From contig JANLHB010000035.1 in the NCBI GenBank assembly GCA_024654625.1, forward strand, positions 1-46,064: a DNA stretch of 46,064 nt, in the 5' to 3' direction. Under the pieces are notes generated by a model. It ran no database searches. It saw only the letters and a program-made list of their open reading frames with translations, and had not been told where the DNA came from. Position 1 is the stretch's first letter; each line of letters opens with the position of its first letter. Positions 17,435 through 24,239 of this stretch are shown in pieces. Position numbers and translations under genes: made by a program. This DNA is from Patescibacteria group bacterium. GTDB taxonomy: Bacteria > Patescibacteriota > Minisyncoccia > GCA-002772825.

Positions 17435-17722
17435 TTAACGAAGCAGTGTGTCTTTCGGTTGAAAATTTATTATTTTTTCAACTTTATAATTGATTGGGGG
17501 CTTGGTAAGGATGTGGATAGCGTTAGCTATCTCATCCAAATGGTTCCATGTCGAGTTGATGATTTTTATCGTGGGGGGCTGTCTTTCGCCTTCAATCATT
17601 GAAAATGAAGGTATGCCAAAGATATGCACCTTGCATTTGATCCCTGCTTCTTTTATCAAAGATTCTAGCTCTTCTATGACTCCAGCAGGCGCTTCGTGCC
17701 CGTAGACTTTGATCGTCACCAT
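17435..17722 (-). CDS. Small SD-led protein, 95 aa, unknown
   Basis: The ATG at 17722 is preceded on the minus strand by AAGGAGGAAACA, almost the same SD as at 267. The product starts MVTIKVYGHEAPAGVIEELE and alternates predicted strands and helices, suggesting a small alpha/beta fold (strand, helix, strand, then KIINSTWNHLDEIANAIHIL). No catalytic motif or signal peptide is seen and I recognise no family. It lies 63 bases downstream of tRNA-Leu on the same strand with no clear promoter of its own, so it may share the tRNA transcript. A strong terminator follows. Confidence 0.7.
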   Translation of the reverse strand: MVTIKVYGHEAPAGVIEELESLIKEAGIKCKVHIFGIPSFSMIEGERQPPTIKIINSTWNHLDEIANAIHILTKPPINYKVEKIINFQPKDTLLR

Positions 17723-17785
17723 TGTTTCCTCCTTGTTAGTACAGGTTAATTGATGTGATATTTTTTAAAGAGCTTTATTTGTCTG

Positions 17786-17869
17786 TGCCGGAGGAGGGAC
17801 TTGAACCCTCATGGAAATAAATCCACACGATTTTGAGTCGTGCGCGTATGCCAATTCCGCCACTCCGGC
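17786..17869 (-). tRNA. tRNA-Leu (anticodon CAA)
   Basis: The minus strand folds as a class II tRNA of 84 bases: acceptor stem GCCGGAG/CTCCGGC, D arm with TTGG, anticodon stem CACGA/TCGTG with loop CTCAAAA (anticodon CAA, reads UUG), long variable arm and T arm with GGTTCAAGTCC. The discriminator is A. CCA is not encoded. Its 5' end is 3 bases from the stop of the GIY-YIG gene. Confidence 0.95.
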
Positions 17870-17872
17870 ATG

Positions 17873-18112
17873 TTAATATATTAATGTTTTTAAGTATTCC
17901 TTACCAGCGCCTGATTTTAGATATTTTTCTTTTTGCCTAGCATCTGTTCTGGTTGTGAATTTTTCTATAAATAAAATTCTGAATGGTGCATAAGCACGCG
18001 TAGTCCTCTCTTTTTTATCGTTATGCTGCTTGATTCTTCTATCAAGGTTATTTGTTAACCCCACATAAATATAGTTTCTAACCTCACTTTTTATTGCATA
18101 TGTATAATACAT
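17873..18112 (-). CDS. Small GIY-YIG domain endonuclease
   Basis: The 79-residue product is a single GIY-YIG domain: YYTYAIKSEVRNYIYVGLTN gives the Y and Y-x-G elements, followed by LDRRIKQHN (conserved Arg and His), a basic region, and FIEKFTTRTDARQKEKYLKS with the conserved Glu. These nucleases cut DNA through one GIY-YIG site. I use the start MYYTYAIKS; the longer frame to 18178 only translates a tRNA-Leu fragment plus a palindrome. It lies between that fragment and the intact tRNA-Leu, in the same orientation. A homing-like origin is inference. Confidence 0.85.
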   Translation of the reverse strand: MYYTYAIKSEVRNYIYVGLTNNLDRRIKQHNDKKERTTRAYAPFRILFIEKFTTRTDARQKEKYLKSGAGKEYLKTLIY

Positions 18113-18133
18113 AATTGTTGTTTTATTTGCGCG

Positions 18134-18153
18134 CCTGCCTGCCGGCAGGCAGG
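18134..18153. repeat. 20-base palindrome CCTGCCTGCCGGCAGGCAGG, copy 1
   Basis: A perfect palindrome inserted in a broken tRNA-Leu, between its D arm and the first bases of its anticodon arm. An identical copy lies inside topA at 22220-22239. Confidence 0.95.
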
Positions 18154-18176
18154 TCTGCCAATTTCGCCACAGCGGC
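18154..18176 (-). pseudogene. 5' fragment of a second tRNA-Leu
   Basis: The minus strand reads GCCGCTGTGGCGAAATTGG then CAGA. This aligns with the first 23 bases of the intact tRNA-Leu at 17786-17869 but has a different acceptor stem, so it comes from another Leu tRNA. It is cut by the 20-base palindrome; only CGCGC resembles tRNA beyond that. Anticodon, variable and T arms are missing. Confidence 0.75.
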
Positions 18177-18248
18177 AATTGAAATCTTAGAAAATAATAT
18201 CAAATTTTACCTTAAAAATCAATTTATTTTTTCTGAGAATTTTGTGAG

Positions 18249-18276
18249 TTGAATTTATAATTACTTTTGATATAAT
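18249..18276 (+). promoter_or_regulatory. parB promoter
   Basis: TTGAAT (18249-18254) and TATAAT (18271-18276) are 16 bases apart. The -10 ends 10 bases before the parB ATG, so the mRNA would start within a few bases of the start codon. Confidence 0.7.
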
Positions 18277-18286
18277 TGATTTAATT

Positions 18287-19273
18287 ATGTCTAACCTACA
18301 CAGCAATTCAATATTTTGGATAGAGGTTGATAAGATCAACCCCAACCCGTATCAACCAAGAAGGGAGTTTGATGAAGAGAAGCTTGGCGATCTTGCCGAG
18401 TCTATTCGTCAGTATGGCATCCTACAGCCGTTAGTCGTCACCAGAAAGGAGTTTGAGACGGATACGGGCATTCGAGTAGAATATGAACTTTTAGCCGGTG
18501 AAAGAAGGCTAAGGGCGTCTAAAAAGGCAGGTCTTTTCCAAGTGCCTGTTATTATAAGAAACGATGAAAGCTCAAAGGTTAAATTAGAGATTGCCATAAT
18601 AGAGAATCTCCAAAGAGAGGATTTGAATCCTATTGAAAAGGCGAGAGCTTTTAAAAGACTTGTAGATGAGTTTAAGTTAAAGCACCATGAGGTGGCCGCT
18701 AAAGTCAGCAAGAGCAGGGAATTCGTATCAAATAGTATCAGGATATTAGCCTTGCCGGAGATCATATTGATGGGGTTAAGCGAGGGTAAAATAAATGAAG
18801 GTCATACGCGCCCGCTTCTTATGCTTACCGACAGGCCTGACGATCAGATGACTCTGTTTGAAGAGATAATAGTGAGGAAGATGACTGTCAGAGAAGCGGA
18901 AAGTATTGCCAGAGGGATAGCAAGAGAGCGTGTTAGGAAGCAAGATATCCCGATTGATCCTGAGACTCAGAATATTGAAAACAAGCTCTCTGACGAGCTC
19001 GGGACAAGAGTTCAGCTTGAGAGGATAGGCGAAAAGGGCAAGATAGTTATAAATTTTTTTTCAATGGAAGAGTTTGAAGCGCTACTCCTAAAGCTCGGGA
19101 ATAAAGAGCCATCTAATACTAATACAGATAACTATGGCGCGTTATATTCTGAGTCTAATAATAGAGATAATAATCCTTCCGGCAACTTAAATAATATTGA
19201 AGATTTTCCAACTGCTCTTTCTCAGTCTGTGGATACTGACAATGATAGCGCTTTAGATAACTTTACAATCTAA
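18287..19273 (+). CDS. parB: Chromosome partitioning protein ParB
   Basis: The 328-residue protein has the ParB N-terminal CTPase domain (INPNPYQPRREFDEEKL, GILQPLVV and the GERR motif in LLAGERRLRASKKAGL), box II (AIIENLQREDLNPIEKARAF) and a helix-turn-helix (LKHHEVAAKVSKSREFVSNSI). It binds parS sites and slides as a CTP clamp to load ParA and SMC. The C-terminal tail (about 270-328) is Asn/Asp/Ser-rich and probably disordered. No parA gene is adjacent and I see no clear parS-like GTTTCACGTGAAAC. Its 3' end overlaps the convergent RelA/SpoT gene by 11 bases. Confidence 0.93.
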   Translation: MSNLHSNSIFWIEVDKINPNPYQPRREFDEEKLGDLAESIRQYGILQPLVVTRKEFETDTGIRVEYELLAGERRLRASKKAGLFQVPVIIRNDESSKVKLEIAIIENLQREDLNPIEKARAFKRLVDEFKLKHHEVAAKVSKSREFVSNSIRILALPEIILMGLSEGKINEGHTRPLLMLTDRPDDQMTLFEEIIVRKMTVREAESIARGIARERVRKQDIPIDPETQNIENKLSDELGTRVQLERIGEKGKIVINFFSMEEFEALLLKLGNKEPSNTNTDNYGALYSESNNRDNNPSGNLNNIEDFPTALSQSVDTDNDSALDNFTI

Positions 19274-21008
19274 TTCTGGAAGTAACTTCTCTCACTTTCT
19301 TTATATTTTCAAGTTTTGATTTTATCTTATCAAATTGAATATGATTCTTCGGTGTGAATAGGAGATTTATTATTTTAAATTCACCTTCTTGTCTTGAGTT
19401 TGTGTTTTCTATATTGGCTCTAAATTCCGAGAAGACAGAAGCGACATCTTTTAGAAGGCCTACTCGATTCTCAGCTTTTATTATTATTTCTATTTTTTCA
19501 ATATTTTTAATATTTTTCTCCGGAGTATCGGAAGGTATATAGCCATATTTTTTAAGTGATAATTTTATCTGTTTTTTAGCAAGGGTTGTTTTTGCATTTT
19601 TCAGCCATACTATATTCGGTTTCTTGTCTTTTATAGTTTGTACTTCTACAATATCACCGTTGTTTAAAATAGTATCAAGTGATGAAAATTTTTCATTTAT
19701 TTTGGCGCCGCTTGCTTTATTTCCTATTGCAGAGTGTATAGCGTAAGCAAAATCTATTACAGTGGATCCTTTTGGTAGGTCTATCACATCACCTTTCGGT
19801 GTAAAAGTGAAAACACGATCTTCAAAGAAATCTATCCTCAAGTTTTCTAAAAAGTCTTCAGGATTTGATACGTCTTTTTGCCAATCAAGAAGCTGATTTA
19901 CCCAAGCGAGCTTAGGATTTGAGACCCAGCTCTTCTTAGCCACATTTTCTTTATATGCCCAATGAGCGGCAATACCATATTCAGCTTCTTTATGCATTTT
20001 TGCTGTTCTTATCTGTATTTCCACGATTTTTCCCTTATCGGTAAAAACGGTAGTATGCAGGCTCTGGTAGCCATTTAATTTAGGAAGAGCGATGTAGTCT
20101 TTTATCCTGCCTGGAAGAGGTTTCCATATTTTATGTATAATACCGAGAACCCTATAACAATCTTCAACATTTTCAACGATAATTCTCATCGCTGCCAGGT
20201 CGTAAACACGCTCTATCTGCATCTCGTTATCTTTGAGTTTCTTATACAGGCTCCAGAGGCGTTTTACTCGTTTGTTAATACTTAAGGGTTTGACACTATC
20301 TTTTGCAAGTTCTGTCTCTATTGTGTGCTTAACTTTTAATAAATGTTTTTCACTTTCTTTAATTTTTTCCCGGGAGATTTTTTTTACTATTTTGTATTGT
20401 TCAGGGTGAAGATAAGGGAAGACAAGATCTTCAAGTTCTCCTTTGAAGTAGCCCATACCGAGCCTGTTGGCGAGAGGAACATATATTTCAAATGTGTCCA
20501 GCGCTATTCTTTTTCTTTTTTCTTCCCTGACATATTGCAATGTCCGCATATTATGAAGTCTGTCAGCGAGTTTTATAAGTATTACGCGAATATCTCTTGC
20601 CATGGCAAGAAAGAGTTTTCTCAAGTTTTCTACATGCCGTTCCACTCCATGGTATTTTAATTTACCAAGTTTTGTCGCTCCTTTTATGAGGTTTAATATT
20701 TCTTCACCAAATTCTTTTCTAATATCTTTTTCTGTTACAGCGGTATCCTCTATTATATCGTGGAGAAGCCCTGCGGCAATAGTGGCAGTATCTAGATGCA
20801 GAGAAGCTAAAATCTTTGCTGTTTCAAAAGGATGAGAAAAGTAAGGTTCCCCGGAGAATCTTTCTTGTCCATTATGAACGTTTTTGGCAAAGGTGTAAGC
20901 CTTCTCTATAATCTTAACATCCGCCTCTTTAGGTTCTTTAAGCAAGCTTAATATTTCTTGTAAGTCGCATTCCATAAATTTGGTATTTAGGTTGACTTTT
21001 CTAATCAT
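19263..21008 (-). CDS. rsh: RelA/SpoT (p)ppGpp synthetase/hydrolase
   Basis: The product (up to 581 residues) has an HD hydrolase domain (HPFETAKILAS, LLHDIIEDTAV), a synthetase domain (RVYDLAAMRIIVENVEDCY, RIKDYIALPKLNGYQSLHTT), a TGS domain (VFTFTPKGDVIDLPKG) and a C-terminal ACT domain. Both active sites look intact, so it may make and degrade the stringent-response alarmone. The frame extends to TTG 21020, but that codon abuts a perfect TATAAT (21011-21016 on this strand). ATG 21008 or, allowing for the transcription start, ATG 20972 (MECDLQEI) is more likely. Confidence 0.93.
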   Translation of the reverse strand: MIRKVNLNTKFMECDLQEILSLLKEPKEADVKIIEKAYTFAKNVHNGQERFSGEPYFSHPFETAKILASLHLDTATIAAGLLHDIIEDTAVTEKDIRKEFGEEILNLIKGATKLGKLKYHGVERHVENLRKLFLAMARDIRVILIKLADRLHNMRTLQYVREEKRKRIALDTFEIYVPLANRLGMGYFKGELEDLVFPYLHPEQYKIVKKISREKIKESEKHLLKVKHTIETELAKDSVKPLSINKRVKRLWSLYKKLKDNEMQIERVYDLAAMRIIVENVEDCYRVLGIIHKIWKPLPGRIKDYIALPKLNGYQSLHTTVFTDKGKIVEIQIRTAKMHKEAEYGIAAHWAYKENVAKKSWVSNPKLAWVNQLLDWQKDVSNPEDFLENLRIDFFEDRVFTFTPKGDVIDLPKGSTVIDFAYAIHSAIGNKASGAKINEKFSSLDTILNNGDIVEVQTIKDKKPNIVWLKNAKTTLAKKQIKLSLKKYGYIPSDTPEKNIKNIEKIEIIIKAENRVGLLKDVASVFSEFRANIENTNSRQEGEFKIINLLFTPKNHIQFDKIKSKLENIKKVREVTSRIRL

Positions 21009-21088
21009 TTTATTATACAATAAATAAAGAAAGTTGAAAAGCCAATGAGGTATGAGAAACCCATAATCCTTAAAAAGGAGGTTGTACA

Positions 21089-21235
21089 GTGGGGAATGTT
21101 TTGTTATTTAAAAAAAGAGAAGAACAAGAACAAGAGAAAAGGAAAAGGGAAGATGTTTTGGATGATTTCGATCCGTTGTTCCCTGGGGAAGAGGAGGTTG
21201 ATGGTCGGGTTGTGATTTTCATCGGCAACTGTTAA
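21089..21235 (+). CDS. Small SD-led charged protein, 48 aa, GTG start
   Basis: AAGGAGG (21075-21081) lies 7 bases before a GTG that opens a 48-residue frame. It starts MGNVLLFKKREEQEQEKRKR and continues DDFDPLFPGEEEVDG to VVIFIGNC. It has a basic/acidic helix, an acidic middle and a hydrophobic end with a single Cys. I recognise no family. It is divergent from the RelA/SpoT gene and followed after 45 bases by a second SD-led small gene, so the two form a small operon closed by the terminator at 21458-21497. Confidence 0.6.
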   Translation: MGNVLLFKKREEQEQEKRKREDVLDDFDPLFPGEEEVDGRVVIFIGNC

Positions 21236-21280
21236 TAGATTTTTGTTAGAAAACGGGAGTGAAAAGAGGGGAGGTGAAAA

Positions 21281-21475
21281 ATGGCAGAGCTATTAAAATT
21301 TCATAAAGTCCTCCATGAAAATGGTAATTTTTTTATGGAAGACGAGCCTGAATCCCTTCTTCTTACAGGTAAAGAAAATTTCGGAGGCATTGTAATATTT
21401 AAAGAACATATAGATTGTTATTCTCTGTATGTTCTAGACAAGAAAAGAGTTTTAGAAAAGCCGGCAGTGACATAA
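21281..21475 (+). CDS. Small SD-led protein, 64 aa, unknown
   Basis: GGAGGT lies 5 bases before the ATG. The 64-residue product begins MAELLKFHKVLHENGNFFME, continues LLLTGKENFGGIVIFKEH and ends LDKKRVLEKPAVT. It alternates short strands and could be a small beta-rich fold; no family is recognised. The stop lies inside the terminator hairpin. On the opposite strand, beyond the terminator, a HEPN gene loses its homology, suggesting this unit was inserted or recombined there. Confidence 0.65.
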   Translation: MAELLKFHKVLHENGNFFMEDEPESLLLTGKENFGGIVIFKEHIDCYSLYVLDKKRVLEKPAVT

Positions 21476-21636
21476 CATTGTCCTCCGGCTTTTTTTATTT
21501 TCTTTCTTCTGATAACAGCGTCTTGAGTTTTAATATCGTTAGTAAAGTTGTTTTTGGAAATACTCTTAATGTGATTTCCAATTTCATCAATACTTTGTTC
21601 GATATGTTGAAGAAAAATTTTAGGGTCTTTTCTCAT
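21418..21636 (-). pseudogene. Truncated HEPN-domain (DUF86/HepT-like) toxin gene
   Basis: The first 44 residues (KDPKIFLQHIEQSIDEIGNH and FTNDIKTQDAVIRR) match the start of DUF86/HepT-like HEPN proteins. Homology stops near 21505. The rest of the 72-residue frame (KKIKKAGGQCYVTAG) is the antisense of a neighbouring terminator. The distal helices with the R-x4-6-H RNase motif are missing, so the product cannot be an active HEPN RNase. Its start overlaps the MNT nucleotidyltransferase gene by 17 bases, the usual layout of MntA-HepT pairs. Confidence 0.7.
21458..21497 (+). terminator. Terminator of the 21089-21475 pair
   Basis: AAGCCGG pairs with CCGGCTT, with an inner GACA/TGTC stem, followed by seven T. 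It overlaps the 3' end of the upstream gene. Confidence 0.85.
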
Positions 21637-21919
21637 AAATTATTTTTTCGTCTTTTAATATAATATCTTTGAGAAGAGGATTAATAGATTTATATGTTAA
21701 AAGATCAACTTTTTTATTAAGCTTTTTTTCTAACTCAAATTGTAGACTAACCAAATCTAAAAGACTTTTTCTGCTTCTATCTTTATATTTTATTAAAATA
21801 TCAATATCACTCCTTTTTTTCATTTCCCCTCGCGCGGCAGAGCCGAAAAGCGCCGCCTTGGTGACTCCTTGGCGTTTTAAAATAGGCACTATTTGCTTCT
21901 TGATGTTTGTGATGGTCAT
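21620..21919 (-). CDS. Minimal nucleotidyltransferase (MNT, MntA-like antitoxin)
   Basis: The product is 99 residues from ATG 21919 (MTITNIKKQIVP). It has the MNT active site GSAARGEMKKRSDIDILI, with the G-S-x10-13-D-x-D pattern, and a third acidic residue in KKVDLLTYKS. In MntA-HepT systems the MNT protein adds AMP to the HEPN toxin and silences it. Here the partner HEPN gene is truncated. I choose 21919 because GATAAT (21927-21932, minus) with TTGTCA at 17 bases places transcription near this ATG; the frame extends to 21955. Confidence 0.85.
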   Translation of the reverse strand: MTITNIKKQIVPILKRQGVTKAALFGSAARGEMKKRSDIDILIKYKDRSRKSLLDLVSLQFELEKKLNKKVDLLTYKSINPLLKDIILKDEKIIYEKRP

Positions 21920-21926
21920 TACTTTC

Positions 21927-21955
21927 ATTATCCACAAAAAGCGCAGTATTGACAA
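21927..21955 (-). promoter_or_regulatory. Promoter of the MNT/HEPN pair
   Basis: On the minus strand TTGTCA (21950-21955) and GATAAT (21927-21932) are 17 bases apart. The -10 ends 7 bases before ATG 21919, predicting a leaderless message. Confidence 0.65.
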
Positions 21956-21958
21956 GAA

Positions 21959-21983
21959 CTCCCAAAGGAAATTCCTTTGGGAG
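21959..21983. terminator. Perfect hairpin after topA
   Basis: CTCCCAAAGGAA and TTCCTTTGGGAG are perfect complements around one base. The hairpin lies 11 bases beyond the topA stop on the minus strand, followed by TTCTTGTC rather than a clean T run. It also abuts the -35 of the MNT promoter. Confidence 0.6.
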
Positions 21984-21993
21984 GGGGTTGATT

Positions 21994-24189
21994 TTACTTC
22001 TTCAATTTATCCGGTCTGTGATTCGGGCAGTTTTTATCAGAGCATCGGTCGGGGATGGTCTTGGTCCCTTCCATCATTAGTGATCCGCAGAGTTTACAGA
22101 TATTTCCCGTCGGTCGGGATTTCATAGCGAATTTGCATTTAGGGTAGTTAGAGCAGGAGAAGAACGGGCCAAATCTGCCGCGTCTTTCAACAATTTCGCC
22201 TGCGTCTTTCTCATTCAGGCCTGCCTGCCGGCAGGCAGGGCATTTAACTCCTGTTTTAGCCTTGGCTTCTTCTTCGGGGCTTTTCTTTATAAATTTGCAT
22301 TTAGGATAATTAGCGCAGGAGATGAATTTACCAAATCTTCCTTCTCTCTCTATTAGTTTGCCGCTACAGTCCGGGCACAGTTCACCTGTCTCTTTAGGGC
22401 CTTCCATTTCCGAACCGTCCATTTTTCTGGCCCCTAGGCAGTTCGGGAACTTAGCGCAACTTAGGAATTTTCCTGTTTTTGCAAGCTTGATAACCATTGG
22501 CCCCTTGCAGACAGGGCATTTCACATTTTTATCAGCTTCGCCAAGATTTGTAATTTTCTCCGCAGATTTTCCTTTTGTTTTTACTTCTTTAGAAAAAGGT
22601 TCATAGAAGTCTTTGAGCATTTTTTCATACTGTCTTTTTCCGTCAGCTATTTCGTCCAACTTATTTTCCATTTCTGCGGTGAAAGAGTCACTGATGTACT
22701 CACTGAAATTATTTTCAAGAAATGTGCTGACCACATCGCCAGTGTCAGTCGGATGCAAAGTTTTGCCTTCTTTTGTCACATATCCGCGGTCATTGATAGT
22801 TTTAATGATTGAGGCGTAAGTTGATGGCCTGCCAATTTCGCGTTTTTCCAGCTCTTTTACTAAGCCAGCCTCTGTGTATCTTCCTGGTGGTTCGGTTTGC
22901 TTTGCTTGGCTCTCCATATTAATTAACTTCAAGTTTTCATTTTTGGATATTTTCGGTATTTGAGTTTCTTCGCCTTGCGCCATTGTGTCTGCTGAAAGCC
23001 ACCCCGAGAAAATAGTCACGCTTCCGTTTGCAGAGAAGTTTGGGATAGTGTCACCACTTGCGACATTAGCCGATACTTTTGTCTTCATCATTCTGGCGTC
23101 AGCCATCTGTGAAGACACAGTTCTATCCCATATCAATTTATATAATTTTTTCTGTTCGTCTGTTGCGCCGGCAATTTTTTGGCTGAAATTTGTCGGACGA
23201 ATCGCTTCGTGCGCTTCTTGGGCATTCTTACTCTTAGATTTATATACCCGGGGAGAAAGGTATTCTTTTCCGTATTGTTTTTCTATCTCTTTATAGATTT
23301 GAGGAAGAGCGTCTTTACTGATATTCACGCTATCCGTCCTCATGTATGTGATAAGACCATGTTCGTAGAGTTTCTGCGCGATACCCATAGTGCGCGAGGG
23401 AGAAAATCCCAAACGAGAACTGGCTGATTGTTGCAGAGTGGAAGTGGTAAACGGTGCGCGCGGAGACCTTTTAGCTTCGCTTTGTTTTATTTCTATAACT
23501 TTCCAAGGATTACTGCGCGCTATATTCAGTATGCGGTTCGTTTCTTTTCCATCTTTTGGTTCTTCGTCGCAAGTTAAAGTGAGTTTGTCTTTTCCTTCTG
23601 TTTCAAATTCGCCGGTAATCACCCAATAATTTTCCGGCACAAAGGCGCGAATCTCGCGCTCGCGCTCCATGATTATCCTAAGTGCCGGTGATTGTACACG
23701 TCCGGCCGATAGCCCATAGCGAACCTTTTTCCAAATGAGGCCGGAAAGGTCATAACCGACGAGCCTGTCTAAAACGCGGCGCGCTTCTTGCGCTTTTACC
23801 AAATTAGCGTCAATATCGCGGGGATGTTTCATCGCTTCATTAACAGCATTTTCGGTTATTTCATGGAATACTATACGCTTCGGTTTTTTAAGTCCGCAAG
23901 CTTCTTTGATGTGCCAAGATATAGCCTCGCCTTCGCGGTCGGGGTCGGTGGCAAGTATCACTTCATCGGCTTTTTTTGCCAACTCTTTTATTTCTGCCAC
24001 CACTTTTTCTTTTCCTCTTGATATCTCATAGTGAGGCACAAATCCGGCTGGGATATCAATTGCTTTTTTGTTGCTCTTAGGCAAGTCGCGAATATGCCCC
24101 ACGCTCGCGCGAACGATATAATCGCCTTTTAAATATTTAGATATTGTTTTTGTTTTTGTTGGCGACTCGACGATAATTAATTTTGTCAT
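21994..24189 (-). CDS. topA: DNA topoisomerase I
   Basis: The 731-residue type IA enzyme relaxes negative supercoils. The Toprim domain (about 1-115, KLIIVESPTKTKTISKYL and ATDPDREGEAISWH) and the catalytic Tyr in GLITYMRTDSVNIS are present. Four C-terminal zinc-finger repeats follow (KCPVCKGPM, LCPDCSGKL, KCPACRQAG, ICKLCGSLM). The third finger carries about 10 extra residues between its Cys pairs compared with its neighbours. The 20-base palindrome at 22220-22239 encodes PACRQAG there, including the second zinc Cys. No SD is visible. Confidence 0.95.
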   Translation of the reverse strand: MTKLIIVESPTKTKTISKYLKGDYIVRASVGHIRDLPKSNKKAIDIPAGFVPHYEISRGKEKVVAEIKELAKKADEVILATDPDREGEAISWHIKEACGLKKPKRIVFHEITENAVNEAMKHPRDIDANLVKAQEARRVLDRLVGYDLSGLIWKKVRYGLSAGRVQSPALRIIMEREREIRAFVPENYWVITGEFETEGKDKLTLTCDEEPKDGKETNRILNIARSNPWKVIEIKQSEAKRSPRAPFTTSTLQQSASSRLGFSPSRTMGIAQKLYEHGLITYMRTDSVNISKDALPQIYKEIEKQYGKEYLSPRVYKSKSKNAQEAHEAIRPTNFSQKIAGATDEQKKLYKLIWDRTVSSQMADARMMKTKVSANVASGDTIPNFSANGSVTIFSGWLSADTMAQGEETQIPKISKNENLKLINMESQAKQTEPPGRYTEAGLVKELEKREIGRPSTYASIIKTINDRGYVTKEGKTLHPTDTGDVVSTFLENNFSEYISDSFTAEMENKLDEIADGKRQYEKMLKDFYEPFSKEVKTKGKSAEKITNLGEADKNVKCPVCKGPMVIKLAKTGKFLSCAKFPNCLGARKMDGSEMEGPKETGELCPDCSGKLIEREGRFGKFISCANYPKCKFIKKSPEEEAKAKTGVKCPACRQAGLNEKDAGEIVERRGRFGPFFSCSNYPKCKFAMKSRPTGNICKLCGSLMMEGTKTIPDRCSDKNCPNHRPDKLKK
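22220..22239. repeat. 20-base palindrome CCTGCCTGCCGGCAGGCAGG, copy 2, inside topA
   Basis: Identical to the copy at 18134-18153. It is in frame inside the third zinc finger of topA. Confidence 0.95.
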
Positions 24190-24239
24190 TACCTATAAGT
24201 AGTAATATAAATAATTTTTTTTTGCAAATAACAAACTGT

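Noticed and set aside
18113-18178. N-terminal extension of the GIY-YIG protein (MPLWRNWQTCLPAG)
   Set aside because: It is a translation of the tRNA-Leu fragment and the 20-base palindrome; the domain begins at MYYTYAIKS.
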